Source: a virus
Strand: one strand, 5' to 3'
DNA: 56,048 nucleotides
Virus record (IMG/VR): IMGVR_UViG_3300020193_000026
Location: 1 to 56,048 of that record
The translations under genes were made by a program, and so were the position numbers. Every line of letters begins with the position of its first letter. The first letter of the stretch is position 1. The notes beneath the pieces were generated by a model. That model saw only the letters and a program-made list of their open reading frames with translations, was not told where the DNA came from and searched no databases. Positions 9,701 through 16,453 of the stretch are shown here, piece after piece.

Positions 9701-10908
9701 TGGGATACCGAGCGCATGTATTGCCGGGTGCCAAGTGCAGCCGGGTCTGTATATCTATCGGAGCAGAATCGGAAGTTAATCAGAGCCAAGTCGAAGTCGT
9801 AGACTATAGAGGCAAGGTATATTGCTTTAGGGTCCCCAATCATCTCTTCTTCACACGAAGAAACGGTCGCATCGGAATCCATGGGAACACAGCTGACACC
9901 ATGTCTAAGCTAGCCATCGATAACGTCAAGTTCTATCAACAGTGCATGGCAGATGTGATCAACTTCCAGGTGGTTAGGGAGCTGATGCTGGAAAGCACAT
10001 TCCCATATGACCATTCCGATGATGAACAGCGAGTTGAGTTGCAGTTCAATGAAATCGATCTTGAGTCCCAAATCAAGATGGAAAACCACTTCATGCTTAT
10101 GTACCAGGGGAATACGATTACGGAGACGGAAGCTCGCAGGCACATGGGCAGAGAGCCTTTGAGAGACGACAAGAGAGAAGATACATTCCTGCACAGAATT
10201 GACAAGCCAAGGGTCGAGTGGCAGGTTGAAGCGGATCTCAACAAGGCCAAAGCCCAAGCTGCCAACAAGCAGCAGCCAACCAACCAGCACGGCAAGAAGT
10301 CAGGTCCTACAAAGAGGAAGTCGTCCGTAGAAAGAGACGGTGTCGCGACAGAGGCTTACAACGAGCTGGCAGAGGACATCAGGAGAGCAAGAGGGAGAAC
10401 AGTTAATCTGGGATTCATTAACCAGCTCTTTCTCGCAACAGCAGAGCGGACTAAATCCCTTTTTCAATCCTCAATCGAATCTGCCGTATTCAGAGGATCC
10501 CGCTCTTACCCCCCGTCTTTCGCTCTTCGCCTAGAACTCGAAGCAATCAACAAGCGGATCAGAAGAGACTTTGAAAACGATGTAGATCGCTTATTCAGAG
10601 ATGCTGCTATCGAGACACAAGCGCAATTAATAGAAAAGAAAGCCGACCGTTTGGCAATAGACGTATTAGAATATCGCATGCGATTCATTGAACACACTCT
10701 ACTGCACAAAGCCTATATACTGGGCAAAGTTGCTGCCATGCGTAGCAGTGGCGTCCAGCGAGCAAGAATCAAATCTGACCCAGAGGGTGAAGACTACCAA
10801 ATTTGGCACAATATCGTTATTGATCTGAATGATATCTCACTCGAGAACTTGCCGCCTTACCATCCAAACTGTGAGTGCGACCTAGAACCGGAGCCACTAA
10901 ATGTCTGA
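6784..10908 (+). CDS. Portal protein with two inteins, fused to a Mu F-like domain
   Basis: 1374 aa as encoded, 675 aa after removal of inteins at residues 332-686 and 692-1035. The first 331 residues are portal-like (SFWALQVEVL, the VHFHIYRKTHHLAGTPSW type segment, then a segment ending SELDFGYGD). After splicing the sequence would read GD-TSNRA-TADTMSK, a conserved-looking portal stretch. The C-terminal region ends LPPYHPNCECD. The HPNCxC pattern is the hallmark end of Mu gpF/SPP1 gp7-type minor head proteins, so this looks like a portal-minor head fusion. The start is GTG at 6784 behind a run of five G residues. Its stop overlaps the protease start by 8 bases. It forms the dodecameric DNA gate at the head vertex. 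Confidence 0.92.
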   Translation: MEDIIELDRPVRDLQEVKPSINLMKALSPAIKRPTFTYRLPANSNTRKSGEAWYPAEYDFVDIGMAEDTDSFVYQANFKKLALAIKAGWAFVSRDQTSLDYIKRRISEIEIAQGQSFWALQVEVLSNLLRYHNCFLIKARDISTSSGKVRNVDGFKLKPIAGYFVASPETMLFQIGKDYHIKGYKHIMPDGREKVFAPEDVVHFHIYRKTHHLAGTPSWVPVLDDITALRRIEENIENLVHQHIHPLFQYKVGTEQAPMKRYEDGLTECDVVRAKIQDMANDGMIITPERHEIKGLGSESRALRAETYLEYFKKRVISGAGLSELDFGYGDCYDALTETLTETGWKRHWEIDHTVEKIATFNPETSKIEFHLPNYKYEAQYVGDMIQFRGKHIDIKVTPNHKMWARARNVGSQWQKVEAHELYHGKWSEFYLLESAEFDSQDINERFTIKAEKQKRGPAPTAVDCDLESFAKVLGYFVSEGCLDKGRARNGAYRINISQNRGESFDRIVEAISDCGLSFSTYFHHSRPDEGHITIYGKTLYHWLEQHIAHGARNKNLPQMVLGWPKLARNALLEALIDGDGTVDKNEGATNRTYYTTSSQLANDVQVLALSLGLKAKVKLTRQSSEAYGESIYRVHISGRAGEENSRIVTMDMISKVACDEPIYCYNVPNHLFLTRRNGKVTVQGNTSNRACYSEDTETLTENGWKHYSEILPGEKIATFNPANNQLEYHEPDGGIFLYDYEGPMYHFKNRNVDTLVTPDHDMWVEHRLWKRSEWTKVHAEDIKFERFGFRTGGIEWAGVDPGDFLLPHVPYGPNVKCPNQGPFERIDISDWLEFLGYYVSEGYLAKARNKWAVTISQNSVVNAAKTEKIRRCLTRLPFKFNEYTDSNDHTTRFWIHCKSLYLYLQENCKDHSYLKQFPEEILSYSEEYLRIAFEAAMAGDGTSDGREGGSSRTYYSTSDNLIDQMQEIAIKLGYRAHVLPGAKCSRVCISIGAESEVNQSQVEVVDYRGKVYCFRVPNHLFFTRRNGRIGIHGNTADTMSKLAIDNVKFYQQCMADVINFQVVRELMLESTFPYDHSDDEQRVELQFNEIDLESQIKMENHFMLMYQGNTITETEARRHMGREPLRDDKREDTFLHRIDKPRVEWQVEADLNKAKAQAANKQQPTNQHGKKSGPTKRKSSVERDGVATEAYNELAEDIRRARGRTVNLGFINQLFLATAERTKSLFQSSIESAVFRGSRSYPPSFALRLELEAINKRIRRDFENDVDRLFRDAAIETQAQLIEKKADRLAIDVLEYRMRFIEHTLLHKAYILGKVAAMRSSGVQRARIKSDPEGEDYQIWHNIVIDLNDISLENLPPYHPNCECDLEPEPLNV
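7777..8841 (+). mobile_element. Portal intein 1 (LAGLIDADG type)
   Basis: 355 residues (332-686 of the portal precursor). It starts at Cys in GD|CYDALTETLT and ends VTVQGN| followed by Thr+1. Block B is ITPNHKMWA-like (VTPNHK). The endonuclease motifs are LGYFVSEG and LIDGDGTVD, both retaining an acidic residue. Block F is CYNVPNHLFLTRRNGK. The penultimate residue is Gly instead of the usual His, a variation also seen in the second portal intein. The sequence is clearly related to portal intein 2 (shared ETLTE-GWK and KIATFNP at the start, VPNHLF-TRRNG near the end). Confidence 0.93.
8842..8856 (+). other. Five-residue micro-extein TSNRA between two inteins
   Basis: Fifteen bases encode T-S-N-R-A, the only portal sequence between intein 1 (ending GN) and intein 2 (starting CYS). 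Thr687 must act as the +1 nucleophile for intein 1, and Ala691 is the -1 residue for intein 2. If both inteins splice, the portal reads GD-TSNRA-TADTM. If the N-half of intein 1 pairs with the C-half of intein 2, these five residues would be lost with both inteins. Confidence 0.9.
8857..9888 (+). mobile_element. Portal intein 2 (LAGLIDADG type)
   Basis: 344 residues (692-1035 of the precursor). It starts at Cys in RA|CYSEDTETLT and ends IGIHGN| with Thr+1. Block B is VTPDHDMWV. The endonuclease motifs are LGYYVSEGYL and AAMAGDGTSD. The second keeps the Asp, although its preceding positions are less typical. Block F is CFRVPNHLFFTRRNGR. The same Gly replaces the penultimate His as in intein 1. 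The two inteins are homologous along their length but clearly diverged, so this is not a recent duplication. Confidence 0.93.
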
Positions 10909-12793
10909 CATCATACACCCATCTAAATGGGCAAAGCCCATTGTTGACTTCAGAGACTTCTCAAGCTTTGTCGCTACCCCAATAGCTATCGAGCCCGGTA
11001 AGCAGCGTCTCTTCGAGACAAAAGACAGCACCGAGCCTTCTGGATACCGTCTACGTGCAAAGGTTAGAATGACCTTTGCGGGGATTCGGACAAGGAACAG
11101 GGCCGTCTACCTTCCCGACGAGCACTACAAGTCTGCTATCAGCTTCATCAAACCATACCCAAAGCCGATTCAGCTTCACCATCAGGATGATAAAGATCCT
11201 ATCGGTCGTGTTATAGATGTAAGATACGTTGATACCGCAAACGAAGCAATCAATGTTGACAGCAGAGTAGGCGGCATCATGAAGGTCTTTAAGGACTCAA
11301 AGTCTAAGCCGATCTCACGTCTCGCCACAATCCCCACATTCCTGAGTATGTCCCAGAATGATCAGTATCATGGCGTGGGGCATATCCTCGGACTGTGGGA
11401 CGTGACAGATCCTGATGCAATCCGCAAGATTCTGGACGGAAGATATCTCACAGTCTCAACAGGAATGGCTCCCAGAAACTGCTACTGTTCATCATGTGCA
11501 TTACAGGGAGAGCTAATCGACTGGACGAAGCAGGTTTGCGATCACGAGCCTGGAGAGATAGTCGACGGTGTTGAGTGCGTAAAGATCCCGACAAATTATT
11601 ACTGGGAGGAAGTTTCCCCTGTTAATCACCCAGCAGCACAGCAGGCTCGGATCATTGAGGTCGGAAACGAATTGAGCTTCGCAGATGCTGTGCGGAGAGT
11701 CGAGCCAGTCGCGCATACAATCTTTGAAGACTTTGTCGCAGTGAAGAATGATACTGTTGTCAGGCTAACAGATTCAGCAAATCCCCAGGGGGCTGATCTT
11801 TTTGATTGGACAAACGTAAATAAGTTGGATAACAATGCAAATACCCCACACATTCGCCAAGCTAATGTAATTGGAGAAATTAAACAAGATCGGGGACTTG
11901 ACCAAAAAGGACTAACAATGAAACTAACTGAACTTACAAAGGATACAGCCTCCAATTATGAGGCAATCGCAAAGCACCTTGAGGGTGCTGCACGCCTCAC
12001 TGGCGATCTTTTGAAGGACCTCGAGGACTCCGTCTTCATCGGCCCAAACCGCACGTTCCCAATCCGTGACCTAAAGCACGCAGAAGCGATTAGGTCATTA
12101 CTCAGCGAAGTTGAGGACTCAGATTCTAAGGCGGCTATCCTGGAGTCCCTGGACGACAAGGTCGCATCCTTCACCCCCGCTCAGGTCTCTGCAGAAGAAC
12201 CAACAGAGACTAGCGTCGAAGACTCGGCGGCCGAAAGAGAGGGACCTGTATCAGATACGGTCTCGATCACCAAAGAAGCCCTTGCTCTCTATGAAGCAAA
12301 TGCGGAGAAGATCGCGGATCTGACGGCAGAGAGGGATATCCTAAAGCAGCGTGTCGCCTCCTTGAAGGCTGAGGCCCAGTCATTAGTGGCTTCGCAAGCC
12401 GACACCCTAAAAGCCTATAAGGGCATGCTGGCGGATGCCCTTGTGGATGCACAGCTCTCACATGGCTTCAAGATCGAAGACAAGGTCGAGATGGCCAGAT
12501 TGTTCTCCGAGCGGAGCATTGACTCGCTGAGAAATTCACTACAAGACCTAAAGGCCCAGGCCGTAAGTGGAACATCTCGTAAGCCAACCGGTGAGCGTGT
12601 TGAAGACCCTAGAACCACAGATTCGACAGAACCGAGAGAGCAGGCAGAGAGCGCAGATAAGTCACGCTACGCAAGCATTCTCAGTCGTTATTATGAACTA
12701 TACTATGGCCCCCAGGGCGGACCGATTAGAGCAAATCAATATCTTCAGGATGCGCGTGTAAGGGGACTAATCCCAGCTAACGTACAGCCATAA
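10901..12793 (+). CDS. Prohead protease-scaffold fusion
   Basis: 630 aa. The N-terminal half looks like a head-maturation serine protease. It has a His pair in IQLHHQD (H93/H94), an LTVSTG segment with candidate Ser186, and a following cysteine cluster (CYCSSC, then VCDHEPG and C) of the kind seen in myovirus prohead proteases, perhaps binding a metal. After about residue 340 the protein is charged and coiled-coil-like (heptad region about 460-510), as expected for a scaffold. It overlaps the portal stop by 8 bases and precedes the capsid genes. Expected role: the scaffold guides shell assembly, then the protease removes it and trims head proteins. Catalytic residue assignment is inferred from pattern. 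Confidence 0.88.
   Translation: MSDIIHPSKWAKPIVDFRDFSSFVATPIAIEPGKQRLFETKDSTEPSGYRLRAKVRMTFAGIRTRNRAVYLPDEHYKSAISFIKPYPKPIQLHHQDDKDPIGRVIDVRYVDTANEAINVDSRVGGIMKVFKDSKSKPISRLATIPTFLSMSQNDQYHGVGHILGLWDVTDPDAIRKILDGRYLTVSTGMAPRNCYCSSCALQGELIDWTKQVCDHEPGEIVDGVECVKIPTNYYWEEVSPVNHPAAQQARIIEVGNELSFADAVRRVEPVAHTIFEDFVAVKNDTVVRLTDSANPQGADLFDWTNVNKLDNNANTPHIRQANVIGEIKQDRGLDQKGLTMKLTELTKDTASNYEAIAKHLEGAARLTGDLLKDLEDSVFIGPNRTFPIRDLKHAEAIRSLLSEVEDSDSKAAILESLDDKVASFTPAQVSAEEPTETSVEDSAAEREGPVSDTVSITKEALALYEANAEKIADLTAERDILKQRVASLKAEAQSLVASQADTLKAYKGMLADALVDAQLSHGFKIEDKVEMARLFSERSIDSLRNSLQDLKAQAVSGTSRKPTGERVEDPRTTDSTEPREQAESADKSRYASILSRYYELYYGPQGGPIRANQYLQDARVRGLIPANVQP
11918..12793 (+). CDS. Nested scaffold protein (internal start in the protease gene)
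   Basis: In-frame ATG at codon 340 of the protease-scaffold gene, preceded by AAAAAGGA with a 6-nt spacer, one of the stronger ribosome sites in the window. It would give a 291-aa protein holding only the acidic, coiled-coil scaffold half. The arrangement copies the lambda C/Nu3 and similar protease-scaffold genes, where the free scaffold is made in excess over the fused protease. No separate scaffold gene is visible before the capsid protein, which supports the reading. Use of this start is inferred. Confidence 0.65.
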   Translation: MKLTELTKDTASNYEAIAKHLEGAARLTGDLLKDLEDSVFIGPNRTFPIRDLKHAEAIRSLLSEVEDSDSKAAILESLDDKVASFTPAQVSAEEPTETSVEDSAAEREGPVSDTVSITKEALALYEANAEKIADLTAERDILKQRVASLKAEAQSLVASQADTLKAYKGMLADALVDAQLSHGFKIEDKVEMARLFSERSIDSLRNSLQDLKAQAVSGTSRKPTGERVEDPRTTDSTEPREQAESADKSRYASILSRYYELYYGPQGGPIRANQYLQDARVRGLIPANVQP

Positions 12794-12813
12794 TTTTGGA
12801 GGACATTTAAGAA

Positions 12814-13950
12814 ATGGCAGTTTACAACCCAACAATTAAGAGGTACGCAAGAGACTTCGGTACGATGGTCCCAAATGTGGAATTCTGTCCAACAGAATAT
12901 CCTCGTTTGCATGCACACGTAGCCCCATACTTGCCGCTTCAGCTTTTTATGGAAAAGCACAGTGAGTACTATGTTGTCCTTCAGGGCAAGGTAGTCGCCC
13001 TTGACAGCATGGGCTTCCTCGTCCCAGCAGGCTACGCCATTGAGCAGGAAGCCGCGGAGGGCCTAGCGAACTGGGGCAGTGGTAACGTTGACTTCAGATC
13101 AGCAAACGCCAACGCCGACTTCATCCGCTACGCTCAGGCAGACGTTGACAACCTCGTAAAGAACTCACGCGGTGTCCTCGTGACGCTGAATGAGCCAGTT
13201 GTCTATTCAATGATCCGCAAGGGTGGTGTTGCACTTCAGGCCTATGACGACAGTGACGCAACTGTGGACTGCAACGGCGTTATGACGTTTGCGGTCACGA
13301 TTGGTGATCACATCGGCTGCGCATCTGGATCGTGGCTCCGCACTTCGATGGATACCATCAGCCGCGCCGCAAATGCCCACCTGTTCAATACTGGAGCAGC
13401 GACAGGCATGGAGGCTCGCAAGGCTGAGGACGACGGCACTCTCGAGCGCAATGAGCACTGGCGTCTACAGATGGAGCCCAAGACTGTTCGTACGAACTAC
13501 TGCTTGGTCCTCCCTGTAGTAGATAGCTACGATCCGCTGATCGCTGGTCAGGTGGTGGCTGTTGCCGATGATATCAATGATTTTGCTCGTGGCGCCCGTG
13601 TCACCTTCAATCGCGACTCGAACATCATCGTGGCAGAGCCGGATGCCGTTACGGTTGGCAGCCTGGCCGGCGACGATGCCGCAGACCAGGTCAATGTCCA
13701 GGCGGCCATCGACGCGACCATCGCAAGCCTCAAGAAGTATCACAGCCGTATCGTTGGCCAGGTCATCAAGATCGACACTCGTCATCCGAAGTCACTCCTG
13801 GATAAGGTGAAGACTCGCTGGGATGCATCGATTCCTGGCTTCGAGACCGTGGACCGCATGCCAGGCTCCGCAACCAGTGGCTACCCAGACAACATGCACA
13901 AGGCACAGTCAACAATGGGCGAAGTCGTAATCAGCCTATTCATGCGCTAA
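12814..13950 (+). CDS. Probable capsid-associated structural protein
   Basis: 378 aa, family not recognised with certainty. It lies between scaffold and major capsid protein, is preceded by GGAGG, and shares the codon style of the major capsid gene, suggesting an abundant protein. The N-terminal region has strand-rich motifs (YYVVLQGKVVALDSMGFLVPAG) of the kind found in capsid decoration or stabilising proteins. The middle has Asn-rich and helical parts. There is no signal peptide or membrane segment. A second shell component, such as a vertex or cement protein, is the best guess. A second HK97-type capsid protein is less likely because the typical C-terminal strand pattern is not evident. 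Confidence 0.75.
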   Translation: MAVYNPTIKRYARDFGTMVPNVEFCPTEYPRLHAHVAPYLPLQLFMEKHSEYYVVLQGKVVALDSMGFLVPAGYAIEQEAAEGLANWGSGNVDFRSANANADFIRYAQADVDNLVKNSRGVLVTLNEPVVYSMIRKGGVALQAYDDSDATVDCNGVMTFAVTIGDHIGCASGSWLRTSMDTISRAANAHLFNTGAATGMEARKAEDDGTLERNEHWRLQMEPKTVRTNYCLVLPVVDSYDPLIAGQVVAVADDINDFARGARVTFNRDSNIIVAEPDAVTVGSLAGDDAADQVNVQAAIDATIASLKKYHSRIVGQVIKIDTRHPKSLLDKVKTRWDASIPGFETVDRMPGSATSGYPDNMHKAQSTMGEVVISLFMR

Positions 13951-13963
13951 GGAGTAAAACAAG

Positions 13964-15271
13964 ATGGCTATTAGAGATTTAAATCAGCTCAGAAAGATGC
14001 CATTCCACGAAGTGGACGCAAAGGCTGATGTAAAGTTTAAGGACTTTGAATATGCGTGGCGTTCGCCAGCGCATCAGCTTCCAGATGGCAAACCACTACA
14101 GATGAAGGACGTCTTGACGATGTGGGAGTCGCCTCTGTGGGTCCCCAAGGTCATTAATAACAACATGCAGGAAGCTATTGAGCCTATGCTCATTGCCACA
14201 AACATGTTGCAGCGTCTTCCATTCAATGGTTATGGCACCTTCGTCGACATGCCAGTAATGGGTGCCGTAGATGGTGACTTCGAGGTTGGCGAACTGGAGG
14301 CGTATCCTGAGTTGCGTGTGACCTACGGGCCAGCAGCTCAGATCGCCAACGCGCCAGCCAAGTACGGTCTCGCCGTGAAGTTCTCGGACGAAGTACTTCG
14401 TTACTCTCAGTTCGACGTAATCACAATGGCAACCCGTCAGGCCGCACGCGCTCTGGCCCGCAACAAGGAAGAGAAGATCTGGAACATGTGGAGCAAGCTT
14501 GCTCGTGTTACCCACGACAACCTTATGCCATTGAACTCGGCTTTCGGGACGACAACTGGTCGTGATCTAACGGGCGCCCAGAACGGAACTCTCACAATGG
14601 ATGACATCTTTGAGATGTACGCTCAGGTCCTTGCTCATGGTTACACACCTGACTTGATGTTTGTGCACCCACTAACCTGGATGATGTTCCTTCAGGATGC
14701 TCAGCTCCGTCAGTTCGCTCTTGTTAATCAGTCAGCATGGTACCCGCAGCAGTTCAACGGAAACCCTGCATTCCAGCAGTGGCCAGGTGGCTTCGGTGGG
14801 CGTGCGCTACCAGGGGGCGAGTACCGTTCGTGGCCAAATAGCGCCCACACTCCTAAGAGTGGAGATGGTGATGCCCTTCCGATCGGTGCAGATGGTGAGT
14901 ACCAGAACTTGCAGGCATCTCCTGTCCTGCCAAGCTACCTTGGACTCCCGTTCCGTATTGTTGTAAGCCCTTGGGTTCCTTACGATGTGGCTTCGAACAC
15001 CACGAGCATCATCATGGCAGACAGCAAGGAGCTTGGTTATTACATTGAAGAGCACGGGCCGAAGTCGAACGAATGGACTGATCCCGAGACCGATATCCTG
15101 AAGATCAAGATCTCTGAGCGTTACTTGATCCGTCCGAAGGATAGAGGCCTTGGTTTGGCGATCGCGAAGAACATTGTCGTAGACAGCAACAAGATCATCC
15201 TCCCAGCAATGGCACAGATTGATGTGGCCGGTAGTATCAGTGCTGCAACCCGTAACGTAGCTGTTCCCTAA
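13964..15271 (+). CDS. Major capsid protein (HK97 fold)
   Basis: 435 aa. The order fits an HK97-fold shell protein: an N-terminal segment (about 1-60) that may be a delta domain or cleaved arm, a spine-helix region (TMATRQAARALARNKEEKIW), a middle with DLMFVHPLTWMMFLQD (the A-domain strand-helix, 'VxxPxxW' type), and a C-terminal part with the ADSKELGYYIEE strand and the GLGLAIAKNIVV end typical of these capsids. It starts at ATG behind AAGGAG. The gene sits directly after scaffold and a candidate accessory capsid gene, and is closed by a palindrome and a strong terminator, consistent with heavy expression. Confidence 0.9.
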   Translation: MAIRDLNQLRKMPFHEVDAKADVKFKDFEYAWRSPAHQLPDGKPLQMKDVLTMWESPLWVPKVINNNMQEAIEPMLIATNMLQRLPFNGYGTFVDMPVMGAVDGDFEVGELEAYPELRVTYGPAAQIANAPAKYGLAVKFSDEVLRYSQFDVITMATRQAARALARNKEEKIWNMWSKLARVTHDNLMPLNSAFGTTTGRDLTGAQNGTLTMDDIFEMYAQVLAHGYTPDLMFVHPLTWMMFLQDAQLRQFALVNQSAWYPQQFNGNPAFQQWPGGFGGRALPGGEYRSWPNSAHTPKSGDGDALPIGADGEYQNLQASPVLPSYLGLPFRIVVSPWVPYDVASNTTSIIMADSKELGYYIEEHGPKSNEWTDPETDILKIKISERYLIRPKDRGLGLAIAKNIVVDSNKIILPAMAQIDVAGSISAATRNVAVP

Positions 15272-15280
15272 CTAGTTAGG
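15267..15280. repeat. 14-bp perfect palindrome across the capsid gene stop codon
   Basis: CCTAACTAGTTAGG reads the same on both strands. It begins two bases before the stop codon of the major capsid gene. A near-identical palindrome overlaps the stop of the next gene at 15829. Confidence 0.85.
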
Positions 15281-15295
15281 CTGAACTGAATATTG

Positions 15296-15329
15296 GGGCC
15301 CTCGCCTGATAAGGTGTCAGGGCCCTTTT
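15296..15329 (+). terminator. Rho-independent terminator after the major capsid gene
   Basis: GGGCCCT pairs with AGGGCCC. The inner CGCCT/AGGTG pairs close a GATA loop, with a two-base bulge, and the stem is followed directly by TTTT. It lies 25 bases after the capsid stop, in the leader of the next gene. The short T-run implies partial read-through, so downstream genes can still be transcribed. Confidence 0.88.
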
Positions 15330-15344
15330 CATTAGGAGTGAAAA

Positions 15345-15833
15345 ATGTCACAGGTTGATTATTCAAGAAAAGCAATTGTCGAAAGAGTCGACGATTTAGA
15401 GGATGACGCAGCAGCAGCAAGCAATCGTAATGACGCTCTTGAGTCAGATGTTGCGGACCTGCAGGTTGGCCTTATCTACGCGTCTTTGTCAGCTGCCGCT
15501 GAGATAGCCAATGTCCGTGCGGTCACAATTCAGGCGAAGGACTTCACCGGAACCAACGTTGCAGCAGCCTGCAAGTTTCATTGTCAGGTATTTGACGGGA
15601 ACATGTTGGCGGCCGTTGTTGGCTCTTGGCGCTTGGCAGAGACAGGTGCGGGATTAGAAATTACCGCAACAGCAAAGCCGTCTCTAATTGTCCAGACTGA
15701 TGCCAATGGCGTAGCCGTGGTCTCGGTCACAGACGTTGGTGGCGCTTCAAACACGACTGTATACCTGAAGGTTAGTCCGTTGGGTCTCTTCGGTCGCGAT
15801 GAGTATGTTGCGCTAACCTTCGATAACGCCTAA
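15345..15833 (+). CDS. Capsid decoration or head-fibre-type protein
   Basis: 162 aa. The first 45 residues are acidic and heptad-like (VERVDDLEDDAAAASN), resembling a short trimeric coiled coil. The remaining part is strand-rich (VTIQAKDFTGTNVAAACKFHCQVFDG, then VQTDANGVAVVSVTDVGGAS), with the TDxxGxAxVxV pattern of Ig-like (Big_1/invasin-type) domains. It starts at ATG behind AGGAG. Lying immediately after the major capsid gene and its terminator, it is best read as a head decoration or short fibre protein. The assignment is by context and fold pattern, not by close family recognition. Confidence 0.78.
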   Translation: MSQVDYSRKAIVERVDDLEDDAAAASNRNDALESDVADLQVGLIYASLSAAAEIANVRAVTIQAKDFTGTNVAAACKFHCQVFDGNMLAAVVGSWRLAETGAGLEITATAKPSLIVQTDANGVAVVSVTDVGGASNTTVYLKVSPLGLFGRDEYVALTFDNA

Positions 15834-15842
15834 TTAATTAGG
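15829..15842. repeat. Second 14-bp palindrome across a stop codon
   Basis: CCTAATTAATTAGG is perfectly palindromic and matches the palindrome after the capsid gene at 12 of 14 positions. As there, it begins two bases before the TAA of the upstream gene. No T-run follows, so it is not by itself a classical terminator. It could act as an RNA hairpin end or a protein-binding site. Confidence 0.8.
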
Positions 15843-15911
15843 TTTAGTACTGGACAAGGTTAATTCAGCAGACATATACTTACTCTGGTTAACCTCGATT
15901 GGAGTAAATAT

Positions 15912-16451
15912 ATGCATATCTATCTAAATTCCTCACGCGCCTTTTGGCAAATCCCAGATACCAACATCACTTTGATGAAAGTCAAGCCTCTGAGAGAAAT
16001 CTCAGAGGCTGAACTGTCTTCTCTGTCTCCTGAGCAAAGGGCCGTTCTGGACAGGTCATTGGAAGCAGGAGTCGTGAGCCAGGTCAATGACCCGGACAGC
16101 CTTCTTAAGCTCACGGGAGCCGGTGATTTGGACATCTTATCCCTATCTGCAGCAGAAATTCAGCGTAAACATATTTCGAGAATTGTGTTAAAAGGCAGAG
16201 ATACCCTTCCTGAATTACAGTCTTTGCTTGAGAGAGAGAAGGCAAAGACTTCTCCTCGCGAGGACGTCCTTACTGTCATCAGATATGGAATGGAGCGCAT
16301 CCGTTCTGCCTACCCAGAACCCTTAGAGGATAAGTTCTATCGAGAGATAGAGATTATTGAGGATATTATTGAGCCAGAGGTCCCGGCGGAAGCCCCTAAG
16401 AAGAAGGGCCGCGCAAGAACTAACAAACTGGTGGATACGGAGACTAACTAA
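15912..16451 (+). CDS. Unknown charged helical protein
   Basis: 179 aa, no family recognised. It starts at ATG behind GGAG with a 9-nt spacer, after a 78-base gap that contains two AGGTTAA/GGTTAAC-like elements. The sequence is acidic and helical in the middle, with a basic KKKGRARTNK patch near the C-terminus. There is no membrane segment. It heads a set of small structural-looking genes between capsid and tail, so it may be a head completion or internal protein. This is inference from location only. Confidence 0.78.
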   Translation: MHIYLNSSRAFWQIPDTNITLMKVKPLREISEAELSSLSPEQRAVLDRSLEAGVVSQVNDPDSLLKLTGAGDLDILSLSAAEIQRKHISRIVLKGRDTLPELQSLLEREKAKTSPREDVLTVIRYGMERIRSAYPEPLEDKFYREIEIIEDIIEPEVPAEAPKKKGRARTNKLVDTETN

Positions 16452-16453
16452 CG

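Noticed and set aside
8857-9888. The second portal intein as a recent duplicate of the first
   Set aside because: The two are homologous but diverged throughout, and their codons and lengths differ, so separate insertion or an old duplication is more likely.
15834-15911. Promoter in the gap before 15912
   Set aside because: AT-rich with GGTTAA-type repeats, but no pair of elements at usable spacing that I could defend.
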